Source of the DNA: Rhodoferax sp.
GTDB lineage: Bacteria; Pseudomonadota; Gammaproteobacteria; Burkholderiales; Burkholderiaceae_C
Reading direction: 5' to 3'
Length of the DNA: 13,259 nucleotides
Assembly: GCA_026785765.1 (NCBI GenBank)
Contig: JAJAZK010000499.1
Coordinates: 1-13,259, forward strand
The notes under the pieces were generated by a model. It was not told the DNA's origin, did no database searches, and saw only the letters and a program-made list of their open reading frames with translations. Both the position numbers and the translations under genes were made by a program. Shown here one piece after another: positions 7,448 through 13,259 of the stretch. Position 1 is the stretch's first letter; the number at the start of each line of letters is the position of its first letter.

Positions 7448-8497
7448 ATGACCACCGCGCGCGAGCCGATCCTGATCTGGGGTGCGGGTGCAATCGGCGG
7501 TGTGTTGGGCGCCTGGTGGGTCCGCGCCGGGTTGCCAGTGCTGATGGTCGACGTGGTGCCCGAGCATGTGCAGGCCTGCAGCACGACCGGCCTGAACATC
7601 AGTGGGCCGGTGGAGCAGTTTCGCCAGGTCGTGCCATGTGTGACGCCGCAGGCGGTCACCGGCCGCTACCGCATCATTGTGCTGGCGGTGAAAGCGCAGG
7701 CCACCGAGGCGGCCATGGCCATGCTTGCGCCGCATCTTGCGCCGGACGGTTTTGTGCTGTCGGCACAAAATGGCCTGAATGAACTCGCCATCGCCCGCGC
7801 CGTGGGCGACGAGCGCACCATGGGTTGCTTCGTGAACTATGGGGCCGACTGGCTCGGGCCGGGCGAAATCCTTCTGGGCAACCGGGGCGCGGTCGTCGTG
7901 GGAGAGATCGACGGCAGTATGCGCGAGCGCACGCGGCAGATGCACCACGACCTCTCGATTTTTGAGCCCGCTGCCGTGCTCACCGACAACATCTGGGGCT
8001 ACCTGTGGGGCAAGCTTGCGTATGGCTCCATGCTGTTTGCGACGGCGCTCACGACCGACTCGATGAGCGTCAATTTTGATGACCCGCGTCGGTTCGTGGT
8101 GTTCGACCGGCTGGCGCGTGAGGTGATGGCAGTGGCGGCGGCGCGCGGCGTTCGGCCGGTGGGCTTCAACGGATTCGACCCAGCCTGTTTCGCGCCTGGT
8201 GCGCCGGACGCGGACGCACGCGCATCGGTAGCCGCACTGGCGGAGTTCAACCGGCACACGGCCAAGACGCACACTGGTATTTACCGTGACCTGGCGGTGC
8301 GCAAGCGCAAGACCGAGGTGGACCCGCAGATCGGCGTCATCGCCGATCTGGGTGACGCGGCAGGTGTCGCGACACCCGCGATCCGCTGCCTGGTGTCGCT
8401 GATCCATGCGATCGAGGATGGCCAGCGGCCGATGGCCTTCGAGACCTTTGCCGAACTGATTGCCGTGTGTGAGTGCGCCAACGCCGATGGCGCCTGA
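7448..8497 (+). CDS. Ketopantoate reductase-family dehydrogenase (ApbA/PanE-like)
   Basis: NAD(P)-dependent 2-hydroxy/2-oxo acid dehydrogenase of the ApbA/PanE family. 349 aa; PanE itself is about 300. I start at ATG 7448, with GAAGG 8 nt ahead. The Rossmann motif GAGAIGG is at 12-18. Conserved Lys82 and Asn108 (SAQNGLNE) follow, then the catalytic Lys189 in WGKLAYGS (187-194). The C-terminal helical domain carries TEVD with Glu290. PanE has WRKLAVN; the Asn four residues after the catalytic Lys is Gly193 here, and the Ser-rich segment before TEVD is altered. That argues against a housekeeping pantoate role and for a different 2-oxo or 2-hydroxy acid. It sits 58 bp after the isoaspartyl peptidase, and its last codons overlap the start of the SDR gene. 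I infer it processes an acid released from the imported amide. Confidence 0.82.
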   Translation: MTTAREPILIWGAGAIGGVLGAWWVRAGLPVLMVDVVPEHVQACSTTGLNISGPVEQFRQVVPCVTPQAVTGRYRIIVLAVKAQATEAAMAMLAPHLAPDGFVLSAQNGLNELAIARAVGDERTMGCFVNYGADWLGPGEILLGNRGAVVVGEIDGSMRERTRQMHHDLSIFEPAAVLTDNIWGYLWGKLAYGSMLFATALTTDSMSVNFDDPRRFVVFDRLAREVMAVAAARGVRPVGFNGFDPACFAPGAPDADARASVAALAEFNRHTAKTHTGIYRDLAVRKRKTEVDPQIGVIADLGDAAGVATPAIRCLVSLIHAIEDGQRPMAFETFAELIAVCECANADGA

Positions 8498-9275
8498 CGT
8501 GGCCATCCTGCAGGCCGACCTGCGCGGCAAGACGGCCATCGTGACCGGGGCCGCGCATGGTTTTGGCCGTGCGATCTGCCTGGCGCTGGCTGGCAGTGGC
8601 GCGCACGTGTGGGCGCTGGACATCGTCGCCGACGAGGTCGCACAGACCGCGGCACAGTGTCGCGCAGCCGGCGGCTGGTGCGAGGCGCGTGCGCTGGACA
8701 TCACCCAGCCGGACGCGGTGCAGGTGATGGTCGCTGAGGCCTGCAGCGGCGGTACCCATGTCGACATCCTGGTGAACAACGCCGGCGGCGTCCTCGGGCA
8801 GGTCGGCCAGCCGCTCGAGGCGGTGACGCCCGGGCAATGGAACGCCATATTCGCGGTCAACGTGAGTGGCGCCTTCTACCTGTGCCAGGCCGTGGCGCCC
8901 GGCATGAAGGCGGCGCGTTCGGGGCGCATCATCAACATCTCCAGTGGTGCCGGGTTGACGATCAGCCTTACCGGCATCCAGGCCTACGCTGCGTCCAAGG
9001 CCGCTTTGGTGAGCCTCACGCGTCAGCTCGGGCACGAACTTGGCGAATGGGGTATCACAGTCAACTGCATTGCGCCGGGCTTCGTGCGCTCCAACCCGAA
9101 CACCGAACGGCAGTGGGAGGCCATGGGCGAGCAGGGGCAACAAAGACTCCTGGACAACATTGCGCTCAGGCGCCTTGGCACGCCGCAGGATATCGCTTAC
9201 GGCGTACTGTTCTTCGCCTCCGAACAGGCTGGCTGGATCAGCGGTCAGACGATTTCGATTGACGGCGGGAAGTAG
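8487..9275 (+). CDS. Short-chain dehydrogenase/reductase (SDR)
   Basis: Classical SDR of the FabG-like type, oxidising or reducing a hydroxyl/carbonyl with NAD(P). 262 aa from ATG 8487. The cofactor motif is TGAAHGFG (20-27), and Asp45 at the end of strand 2 favours NAD over NADP. NNAG is at 97-100, Asn125 lies in VNVSG, Ser152/Ser153 in INISS, and the catalytic YAASK at 167-171 gives Tyr167 and Lys171. PGF (about 197-199) and the terminal SGQTISIDGGK are typical. The start overlaps the preceding stop by 11 nt (TGA at 8495-8497), so translation is probably coupled; GTG at 8469 is an alternative start. It is the last gene of the plus-strand operon and converges on the otnC-like gene. The substrate is unknown. 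A hydroxy acid from the same pathway is the simplest reading. Confidence 0.9.
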   Translation: MAPDVAILQADLRGKTAIVTGAAHGFGRAICLALAGSGAHVWALDIVADEVAQTAAQCRAAGGWCEARALDITQPDAVQVMVAEACSGGTHVDILVNNAGGVLGQVGQPLEAVTPGQWNAIFAVNVSGAFYLCQAVAPGMKAARSGRIINISSGAGLTISLTGIQAYAASKAALVSLTRQLGHELGEWGITVNCIAPGFVRSNPNTERQWEAMGEQGQQRLLDNIALRRLGTPQDIAYGVLFFASEQAGWISGQTISIDGGK

Positions 9276-9380
9276 GCGCGAATCGCCGGTCGACGGAGCG
9301 CTGCATCGCTGGCGCCCCGGAGCAGCAAAGGGATAACACGGATGGTCGGCCAAGCCGGGCGCTGACACCCCGGATGGCGC
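9276..9380. other. Convergent intergenic region, no canonical terminator
   Basis: 105 bp between the stop of the SDR gene and the stop of the otnC-like gene. Weak stems are visible: GGCG/CGCC with a 5-nt loop just after the SDR stop, CGGC-CAA-GCCG (9347-9357), CCGGG/CCCGG (9355-9373), and TGGCGC/GCGCCA (9375-9396) overlapping the otnC-like end. None has a T-tract on either strand, so any termination here is not of the simple intrinsic type. Confidence 0.5.
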
Positions 9381-10043
9381 TCACCACACGGCGCCAAAAC
9401 TCTCGCGCAGTTGCTGGATTTGTTGCCCGGTCAGGGCCTGCGCTGTACGTCCGCAGGCCAGCCACAACCGCGCGGTTTCTTCCAGTTCTTCCAGTACGGC
9501 GCTCGCCTGCTCCACGCTCCGATGCCAGACGTTCGGTCCCAGCCGGTCAAGCATCACAGCGCGGATGGGCGTGCCGCGACTGGCGTATTGTTCAATCAGG
9601 CCAGCGACCAGCTCCGCCACTTGCGGGTCTCCGGGCCGGTGGTACGGCACCAGCGGGACATGCCCGACTTTCATCACGTAATACGGGGTCAACGGCGGCA
9701 GGATGTCGTCCGGCTGCCAGACACCCTGGAGTGTCAGCGCAACCAGATGCTGGCTGTGCGTGTGGATGACACAACCGGCCTCTGGCGCGCTGGCATAAAT
9801 GCGCCGGTGCAGGGCGAGCGTCTTGCTGGCGGGTTCCCCGCTGAGCTGCGTGCCGCTGTCATCCACGGCGGCGAGCAGGTCGGGCTGCAGATCACCCAGA
9901 CAGGCGTCGGTGGGCGTGATGATGAAACCGGCGCCAACGCGTACGCTGATGTTGCCGGCCGTGGCATGGACATAACCCCGTTGGTACAGCGAGCGGCCAA
10001 CCCGGCAGATCGATTCCCGCAGGGAAGATTCAGATTCGTTCAT
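9381..10043 (-). CDS. otnC: OtnC-like class II aldolase (3-oxo-tetronate 4-phosphate decarboxylase family), altered active site
   Basis: Class II aldolase/adducin fold, 220 aa. In this context the OtnC group decarboxylates 3-oxo-tetronate 4-phosphate to dihydroxyacetone phosphate in the cytoplasm. Family features: QRGYVHATAGNIS (21-33, phosphate-binding GNxS), TPTDACLGDL (43-52), HTHS (94-97, metal ligands His94 and His96), PLTPYYVMKVGHVPLVPY (117-134), RPGD and LEELEETARL (184-193). Two key positions are changed. The OtnC/YgbL pattern PSKE has Thr75 in place of the catalytic Glu, and the NHGP segment that supplies the third metal His reads RLGP (167-170), with Leu168. The rest of the protein is well kept, so this is not decay by frameshift. 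It starts 19 nt after otnK, clearly the same operon. Activity may be changed, or the gene may belong to a subfamily with other ligands; hence the symbol is tentative. Confidence 0.82.
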   Translation of the reverse strand: MNESESSLRESICRVGRSLYQRGYVHATAGNISVRVGAGFIITPTDACLGDLQPDLLAAVDDSGTQLSGEPASKTLALHRRIYASAPEAGCVIHTHSQHLVALTLQGVWQPDDILPPLTPYYVMKVGHVPLVPYHRPGDPQVAELVAGLIEQYASRGTPIRAVMLDRLGPNVWHRSVEQASAVLEELEETARLWLACGRTAQALTGQQIQQLRESFGAVW

Positions 10044-10062
10044 GGGAGTACGGCTGGCCTGC

Positions 10063-11346
10063 TCAGACCTTTGTTGACCTATCGGCGCTGCCGCTGTTCA
10101 AGACCGCAAACGCGTCGTCGAAGAAGTCAGGGCCTCCGAAGTTGCCGGATTTGAGCGAGATGTGCAGGGCGGGATTCTGTGAATGGCACCATGGTACGCC
10201 GGGGGCGATCTGCAGGCCGACGCGCAAGCGGTCTATGCCGAGGGCATTCACGCACGCGCCGGAGGTCTCGCCGCCGGCAACGACAAGTCGGCGCACACCA
10301 CGCGCGACCAGGCCACTGGTGATGGTCGCAAGTGCGGCTTCAACCCGTTCGCCGACGTTTTGCGCTCCGGCGTTGCTCTGGGCTTGGGCCACCACATCCG
10401 GTGCTGCGGTCGCATAGACCAAAATCGGATCGGCGCCCAGACGCGTGCTTGCCCAGTCCAGTGCGGCTGTGGCGCAGTCTTCGCCGGCGGCCAGGCGCAT
10501 CGCGTCGACGCGGTACGCTTGCCCGCCGCGCGCAATGAAGTTCGCCACCTGCGCATTTGTCGCCGCCGAACAGCTGCCAGAAATGATCGCCGCAGCGCCG
10601 CTGGGCACGGGTAGGGCGGTTGCCTCGGCGCGTTCAGTGAAGCCGAGCCGACGGGCCAGTGCCAGGCCCAGCCCCGATCCGGCCACCACCAAGGGCCATT
10701 CGCTGCACGCCGCCGCCAGCCGCTGCAGGGCCTGGTCGTCGACCGCGTCAACGATGGCGATGGCGCATCCAGCTTCTGTGAGGGCATGCGCCCGCTCGGC
10801 AATGGCAGCGCCACCCAGGGCGACCGTGGCGTGGTTGATCAGCCCGACGCGCCGTGCCTGAAGCTGCGCCTGAAGCACCCGCACCAGATTGGCGTCGGTC
10901 ATCGGTGTCAGCGGATGCTTGCGCATCGGGCTGTCAGACAGCAACTGGTCCCCGACAAACAGGTGCCCGTTGAAAATGGTGCGTCCTGCTTCAGGAAACG
11001 CTGGAGTGACCGGAACGAACGGTGCCTGGAGCAGGTCCATCAAGGCTTCAGTGACCGGCCCGATGTTTCCGTGCGGCGTCGAGTCGAAGGTGGAGCAGAC
11101 CTTGAAGTAGATGCGTGTGACTCCGTGCGCCTGCAGCCAGCGCGCGGCGGCGAGCGACATCTCCACCGCCCGCTGAGGCTCGATGGTGCGCGATTTCAAG
11201 GCCACGACGATGGCGTCGACCTTTTTGACCGGGGCATCCGGGATGCCGGTAGTCAGCACCACGCGCATGCCAGAGCGCACCAGGTTGTTTGCCAGGTCGG
11301 TGGCCCCGGTGAAGTCGTCTGCAATACAGCCCAATGCAATCGTCAT
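10063..11346 (-). CDS. otnK: 3-oxo-tetronate kinase (four-carbon acid sugar kinase, former DUF1537)
   Basis: Phosphorylates 3-oxo-tetronate with ATP to the 4-phosphate, in pathways for threonate/erythronate-type sugar acids. 427 aa, full length. The N-terminal substrate domain opens with LGCIADDFTGATDLANNL (5-22). The KVCSTFDSTPHGNIGP block (82-97) and TPAFPEAGRT (114-123) follow. The C-terminal nucleotide domain has ISGSCSAATNAQ (255-266), VAGGETSGA (356-364) and LKSGNFGGPDFF (398-409). All family motifs I know are intact. It follows dctM by 34 bp and precedes the otnC-like gene by 19 bp, the standard transporter-kinase-decarboxylase order. No strong ribosome site is visible before the ATG at 11346. 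Closely related kinases act on 3-oxo-isoapionate or D-threonate derivatives, so the exact sugar acid is not settled. Confidence 0.92.
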   Translation of the reverse strand: MTIALGCIADDFTGATDLANNLVRSGMRVVLTTGIPDAPVKKVDAIVVALKSRTIEPQRAVEMSLAAARWLQAHGVTRIYFKVCSTFDSTPHGNIGPVTEALMDLLQAPFVPVTPAFPEAGRTIFNGHLFVGDQLLSDSPMRKHPLTPMTDANLVRVLQAQLQARRVGLINHATVALGGAAIAERAHALTEAGCAIAIVDAVDDQALQRLAAACSEWPLVVAGSGLGLALARRLGFTERAEATALPVPSGAAAIISGSCSAATNAQVANFIARGGQAYRVDAMRLAAGEDCATAALDWASTRLGADPILVYATAAPDVVAQAQSNAGAQNVGERVEAALATITSGLVARGVRRLVVAGGETSGACVNALGIDRLRVGLQIAPGVPWCHSQNPALHISLKSGNFGGPDFFDDAFAVLNSGSADRSTKV

Positions 11347-11380
11347 GGCGGGAATTGTGCCGTGTGTCCCTTGAAGACTG

Positions 11381-12670
11381 CTAGAGCGACTGGATGAAAC
11401 GCGGGAACCAGGTGGACAGCTGCGGGATGTAGGTCACGAGCAGGACGATTGAAAACGTTGCCGTCATCAGGGGCCACAGATGCTTTGTGATCTCACCGAT
11501 GCCCACTTTCGCCAGTTTTGCGGCCACAAAAAGAGTACCACCCACTGGCGGCGTGTACAGGGCGATGGCCAGGTTGGCCGTCATGACGACGCCGATGTGC
11601 ACCATGTCCATGTCGAAGTGTTTGGCCAGCGGCAAGAACAATGGTGCCGACAGCAGCATGGCCGGCAATGGCTCGATGAATATGCCAAGCAACAGCAGGC
11701 ACAGGTTGAACAACAGCAGGAACATCCAGGGCTCCGTGGCAACCACCTGGATCCACGCTGCCAGCTGGACCGCCACTTGCTCGACCGTGATCAGCCACGC
11801 CATCGCCCCGGTTGCGCCGATCACCAGCATCACTGTGGCGCTGGTCATGAAGGCTTTCAGCAGCAATTGCGGCAAGCGGCTCCAGTGCAGGTCACGGTAA
11901 TAGAACAAAGAGACGACGATGCCATAGACCACCGCAACCGCAGCGGACTCGCTCGGTGTGAAGACACCGGTCCAGATGCCCCCAATGATGATGATCGGCA
12001 TCAACAGCGCCGGGCCGGCGGCGCGGGTTGCGGCCCAGATCTGCGCCGGAGTCGAGCGCTCGTCCCCGTTGTCGCAACCGCTGCGGCGGCCGTGCCACAT
12101 ACAGACCACGATCAGCGCGAGCGCGGTTGCAAGGGCGGGCAACAGGCCGGCCATCGACAAGGTGCGCATGGACACGCCACTGATGAAGGCGTAGATCAGG
12201 AACGGGATCGACAGCGGCATCAAGAGAGCAATCGTGCCGGCTACGGCCAGCAAGGCGGCGGCAAAGCCGCGCGAGTAGCCGCGTGCCACCATGGCCGGGA
12301 TCACCAGCGAGCCTATGGCTGCGGTGTCTGCTATCGCCGAGCCGGACACTCCTCCAAACAGGGTGCAACTGACAACCGTCACCACACCCAGCCCGCCGGG
12401 CAGCCAGCCAAAGAGCACGCGCGCGAATTCGACGATGCGTTTGCCGACGCCTCCCTGCGCCAGCAACTCGCCGGCGAATATGAACAGTGGCACCGCCAGC
12501 AGGATGAAGGGCTCGACACCACCGATGAACGACAGGAAGATGGTCTCCATCGGGTGTGTCATGCCGCTGGCCCAGATCACGCCGACGGTGGTGACCAGCA
12601 TCGCGAACAGCAGCGGTACGCCGGCCAGGGCAATGGCGAAAAAAATGCCAAACAGGGTCAGGGCAAGCAT
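11381..12670 (-). CDS. dctM: TRAP transporter large permease (DctM)
   Basis: Large, ion-coupled membrane subunit of a TRAP importer for organic or sugar acids. 429 aa, normal length, strongly hydrophobic, with about 11-12 predicted membrane helices. DctM hallmarks: PFILLAVPLFIFAGELLAQGG (54-74), the GGVSGSAIADTAAIG loop (106-120), IPAMVARGYSRGFAAALLAVAG (124-145), and PLSIPFLIYAFISGVSMRTL (152-171), in which the family's PPSIPMIIYG is loosened. A second internal repeat of the fold follows, ending PQLSTWFPRFI. It begins 7 nt after the DctQ stop, so the two are coupled. With otnK and the otnC-like gene downstream, the natural cargo is a four-carbon sugar acid or relative. The binding protein DctP is not in the window and would be expected to the right. 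Confidence 0.94.
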   Translation of the reverse strand: MLALTLFGIFFAIALAGVPLLFAMLVTTVGVIWASGMTHPMETIFLSFIGGVEPFILLAVPLFIFAGELLAQGGVGKRIVEFARVLFGWLPGGLGVVTVVSCTLFGGVSGSAIADTAAIGSLVIPAMVARGYSRGFAAALLAVAGTIALLMPLSIPFLIYAFISGVSMRTLSMAGLLPALATALALIVVCMWHGRRSGCDNGDERSTPAQIWAATRAAGPALLMPIIIIGGIWTGVFTPSESAAVAVVYGIVVSLFYYRDLHWSRLPQLLLKAFMTSATVMLVIGATGAMAWLITVEQVAVQLAAWIQVVATEPWMFLLLFNLCLLLLGIFIEPLPAMLLSAPLFLPLAKHFDMDMVHIGVVMTANLAIALYTPPVGGTLFVAAKLAKVGIGEITKHLWPLMTATFSIVLLVTYIPQLSTWFPRFIQSL

Positions 12671-12677
12671 CGTGTCT

Positions 12678-13136
12678 TTACTCGGATGCGGGGTAGCGCT
12701 GGTCGCGCGGTATCCCGCACAGGATTTGCCAAAGGTCGAATCCGACGAAAAGGCCCATCAGGCTGCATCCAACCGCCATGCCCATGTACTGGATCGCCAT
12801 CGGCCATTCGAGCACCGTCAGCTGATTGCCCCAGTTGCGGTTCACGAGCGCCCAGCCGTAGCGCGTCAGAATGAACAACATTCCAAGGCATACCAGCTGC
12901 ACAGCAGCGTCGGCCCAGCGCCGTTGTGGTGCCTCCAGCTTGTCGATGAACTCGGTGATGGTCATGTGCGCCCCGCGTTGTGCCGCACAGGCGCCTCCAA
13001 GGAACGTGACCCAGACCATCATCAACTCGCCGAGTTCGGTCACCCATGCCAGGTCCAAGTGGATGATGTGCAGGCTCACGTTGAGGAAGACCAATGCAGT
13101 CATGGCGGCGCCAATGCTGATCACGGCCCAGTCCAC
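12678..13136 (-). CDS. dctQ: TRAP transporter small permease (DctQ), N-terminus uncertain
   Basis: Small four-helix subunit of the TRAP importer. 152 aa from the GTG at 13136. Family features: the first helix DWAVISIGAAMTALVFLNVSLH (2-23), the conserved ELGELMMVWVTFLGGACAAQ (34-53), RGAHMTITEFID (54-65), two further helices, and QYMGMAVGCSLMG (115-127). The first helix starts at residue 2, which is too abrupt for the family. The in-frame codons just upstream read IRLVGRLV, the normal amphipathic lead-in, so the true start probably lies further right. The frame is open to the window edge with no ATG, through a Pro-rich, low-complexity stretch that may be poor sequence. I give the minimal supported extent. 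It precedes dctM by 7 nt. Confidence 0.85.
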   Translation of the reverse strand: MDWAVISIGAAMTALVFLNVSLHIIHLDLAWVTELGELMMVWVTFLGGACAAQRGAHMTITEFIDKLEAPQRRWADAAVQLVCLGMLFILTRYGWALVNRNWGNQLTVLEWPMAIQYMGMAVGCSLMGLFVGFDLWQILCGIPRDQRYPASE

Positions 13137-13140
13137 GAGC

Positions 13141-13259
13141 CGCCCGACGAGTCGAATCGGGCCCCGGCCCGCGGCCCCCCGGGGGAGGAATGGTGTGATC
13201 GGCGATTTTGTGGGGGTTGGGGCGGGGTCGGGGGGGTTTGTGAGAATGGGCCCAAAGGT
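13141..13259. other. G-rich low-complexity right edge
   Basis: On the plus strand this stretch is dominated by runs of G (CCCCCCGGGGG near 13175 and several runs of 4-7 G from 13211 onward), unlike the even composition elsewhere. It may encode a Pro-rich DctQ N-terminus, form part of the upstream leader, or be low-quality sequence at a contig end. No DctP gene is recognisable in it. Confidence 0.5.

Noticed and set aside
5731..7659. A 642-codon open frame on the minus strand opposite the binding-protein and peptidase genes
   Set aside because: It lies fully antisense to two strongly supported genes, its product is rich in Arg and His with no family features, and such long shadow frames are expected in GC-rich DNA.
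7325..8860. A 511-codon minus-strand frame opposite the dehydrogenase genes
   Set aside because: Same reasoning: antisense to genes with intact Rossmann and SDR motifs, and of shadow-like composition.
9375..9396. TGGCGC/GCGCCA stem as a bidirectional terminator for the convergent operons
   Set aside because: The stem is 6 bp with a 10-nt loop, and neither strand has a following T-tract.
11480..12874. A 464-codon plus-strand frame opposite dctM
   Set aside because: The product is full of Gln, His and Arg, the typical antisense image of a hydrophobic membrane protein.

Overview
The window is GC-rich throughout except for one AT-rich island at about 4600-4857. Gene content and codon style suggest a free-living proteobacterium, most likely a betaproteobacterium of the order Burkholderiales. 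This is inferred from style, not from a marker gene. All of it looks like accessory catabolic DNA: two solute importers, each with its own degradative enzymes. No RNA genes, insertion sequences or CRISPR arrays were seen.

Region 1 (1-9275) is a divergent regulon opening from the AT-rich island. Leftward (minus strand) it reads: MarR-type regulator, creatininase-family amidohydrolase, dipeptide/glutathione-type ABC permease 1 (DppB/GsiC-like), permease 2 (DppC/GsiD-like), and an ATPase (DppD-like) that runs off the left edge. Rightward (plus strand) it reads: the periplasmic binding protein of the same importer, an isoaspartyl peptidase/L-asparaginase (Ntn hydrolase), a ketopantoate-reductase-like dehydrogenase and an SDR dehydrogenase. 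Two unrelated amide hydrolases plus a peptide-class importer suggest uptake of an amide- or isopeptide-bonded compound, hydrolysis in the cytoplasm, and redox processing of the released acid. The exact substrate cannot be read from sequence. E. coli offers a partial precedent, with iaaA next to the gsiABCD glutathione importer.

The most striking non-coding signal is in the divergent promoter. Four copies of a GTTCC-N4-GGAAC-like site start at 4607, 4659, 4711 and 4763, exactly 52 bp apart each time, which is about five helical turns. The DNA between them is not repeated. The last copy abuts a good -35 box for the binding-protein operon. This looks like a helically phased operator array, with the adjacent MarR protein as the obvious but unproven ligand. 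A separate 18-bp near-palindrome lies between the first two copies.

Region 2 (9381-13259, minus strand) converges on region 1. It reads dctQ (small TRAP subunit, 5' end unclear near the right edge), dctM (large TRAP subunit), otnK (3-oxo-tetronate kinase, former DUF1537) and an otnC-like class II aldolase. This matches the known route for four-carbon sugar acids: TRAP uptake, oxidation (dehydrogenase not seen in this cluster), phosphorylation and decarboxylation to DHAP. The OtnC-like protein has lost the usual catalytic Glu and the third metal-binding His, so it may have altered chemistry.

Other oddities: a 421-bp gap between the two permease genes whose one long frame has ATGA overlaps at both ends; two mutually exclusive hairpins in that gap; a degenerate Cys motif at the visible end of the ATPase; and a G-rich, low-complexity right edge that may be poor sequence.
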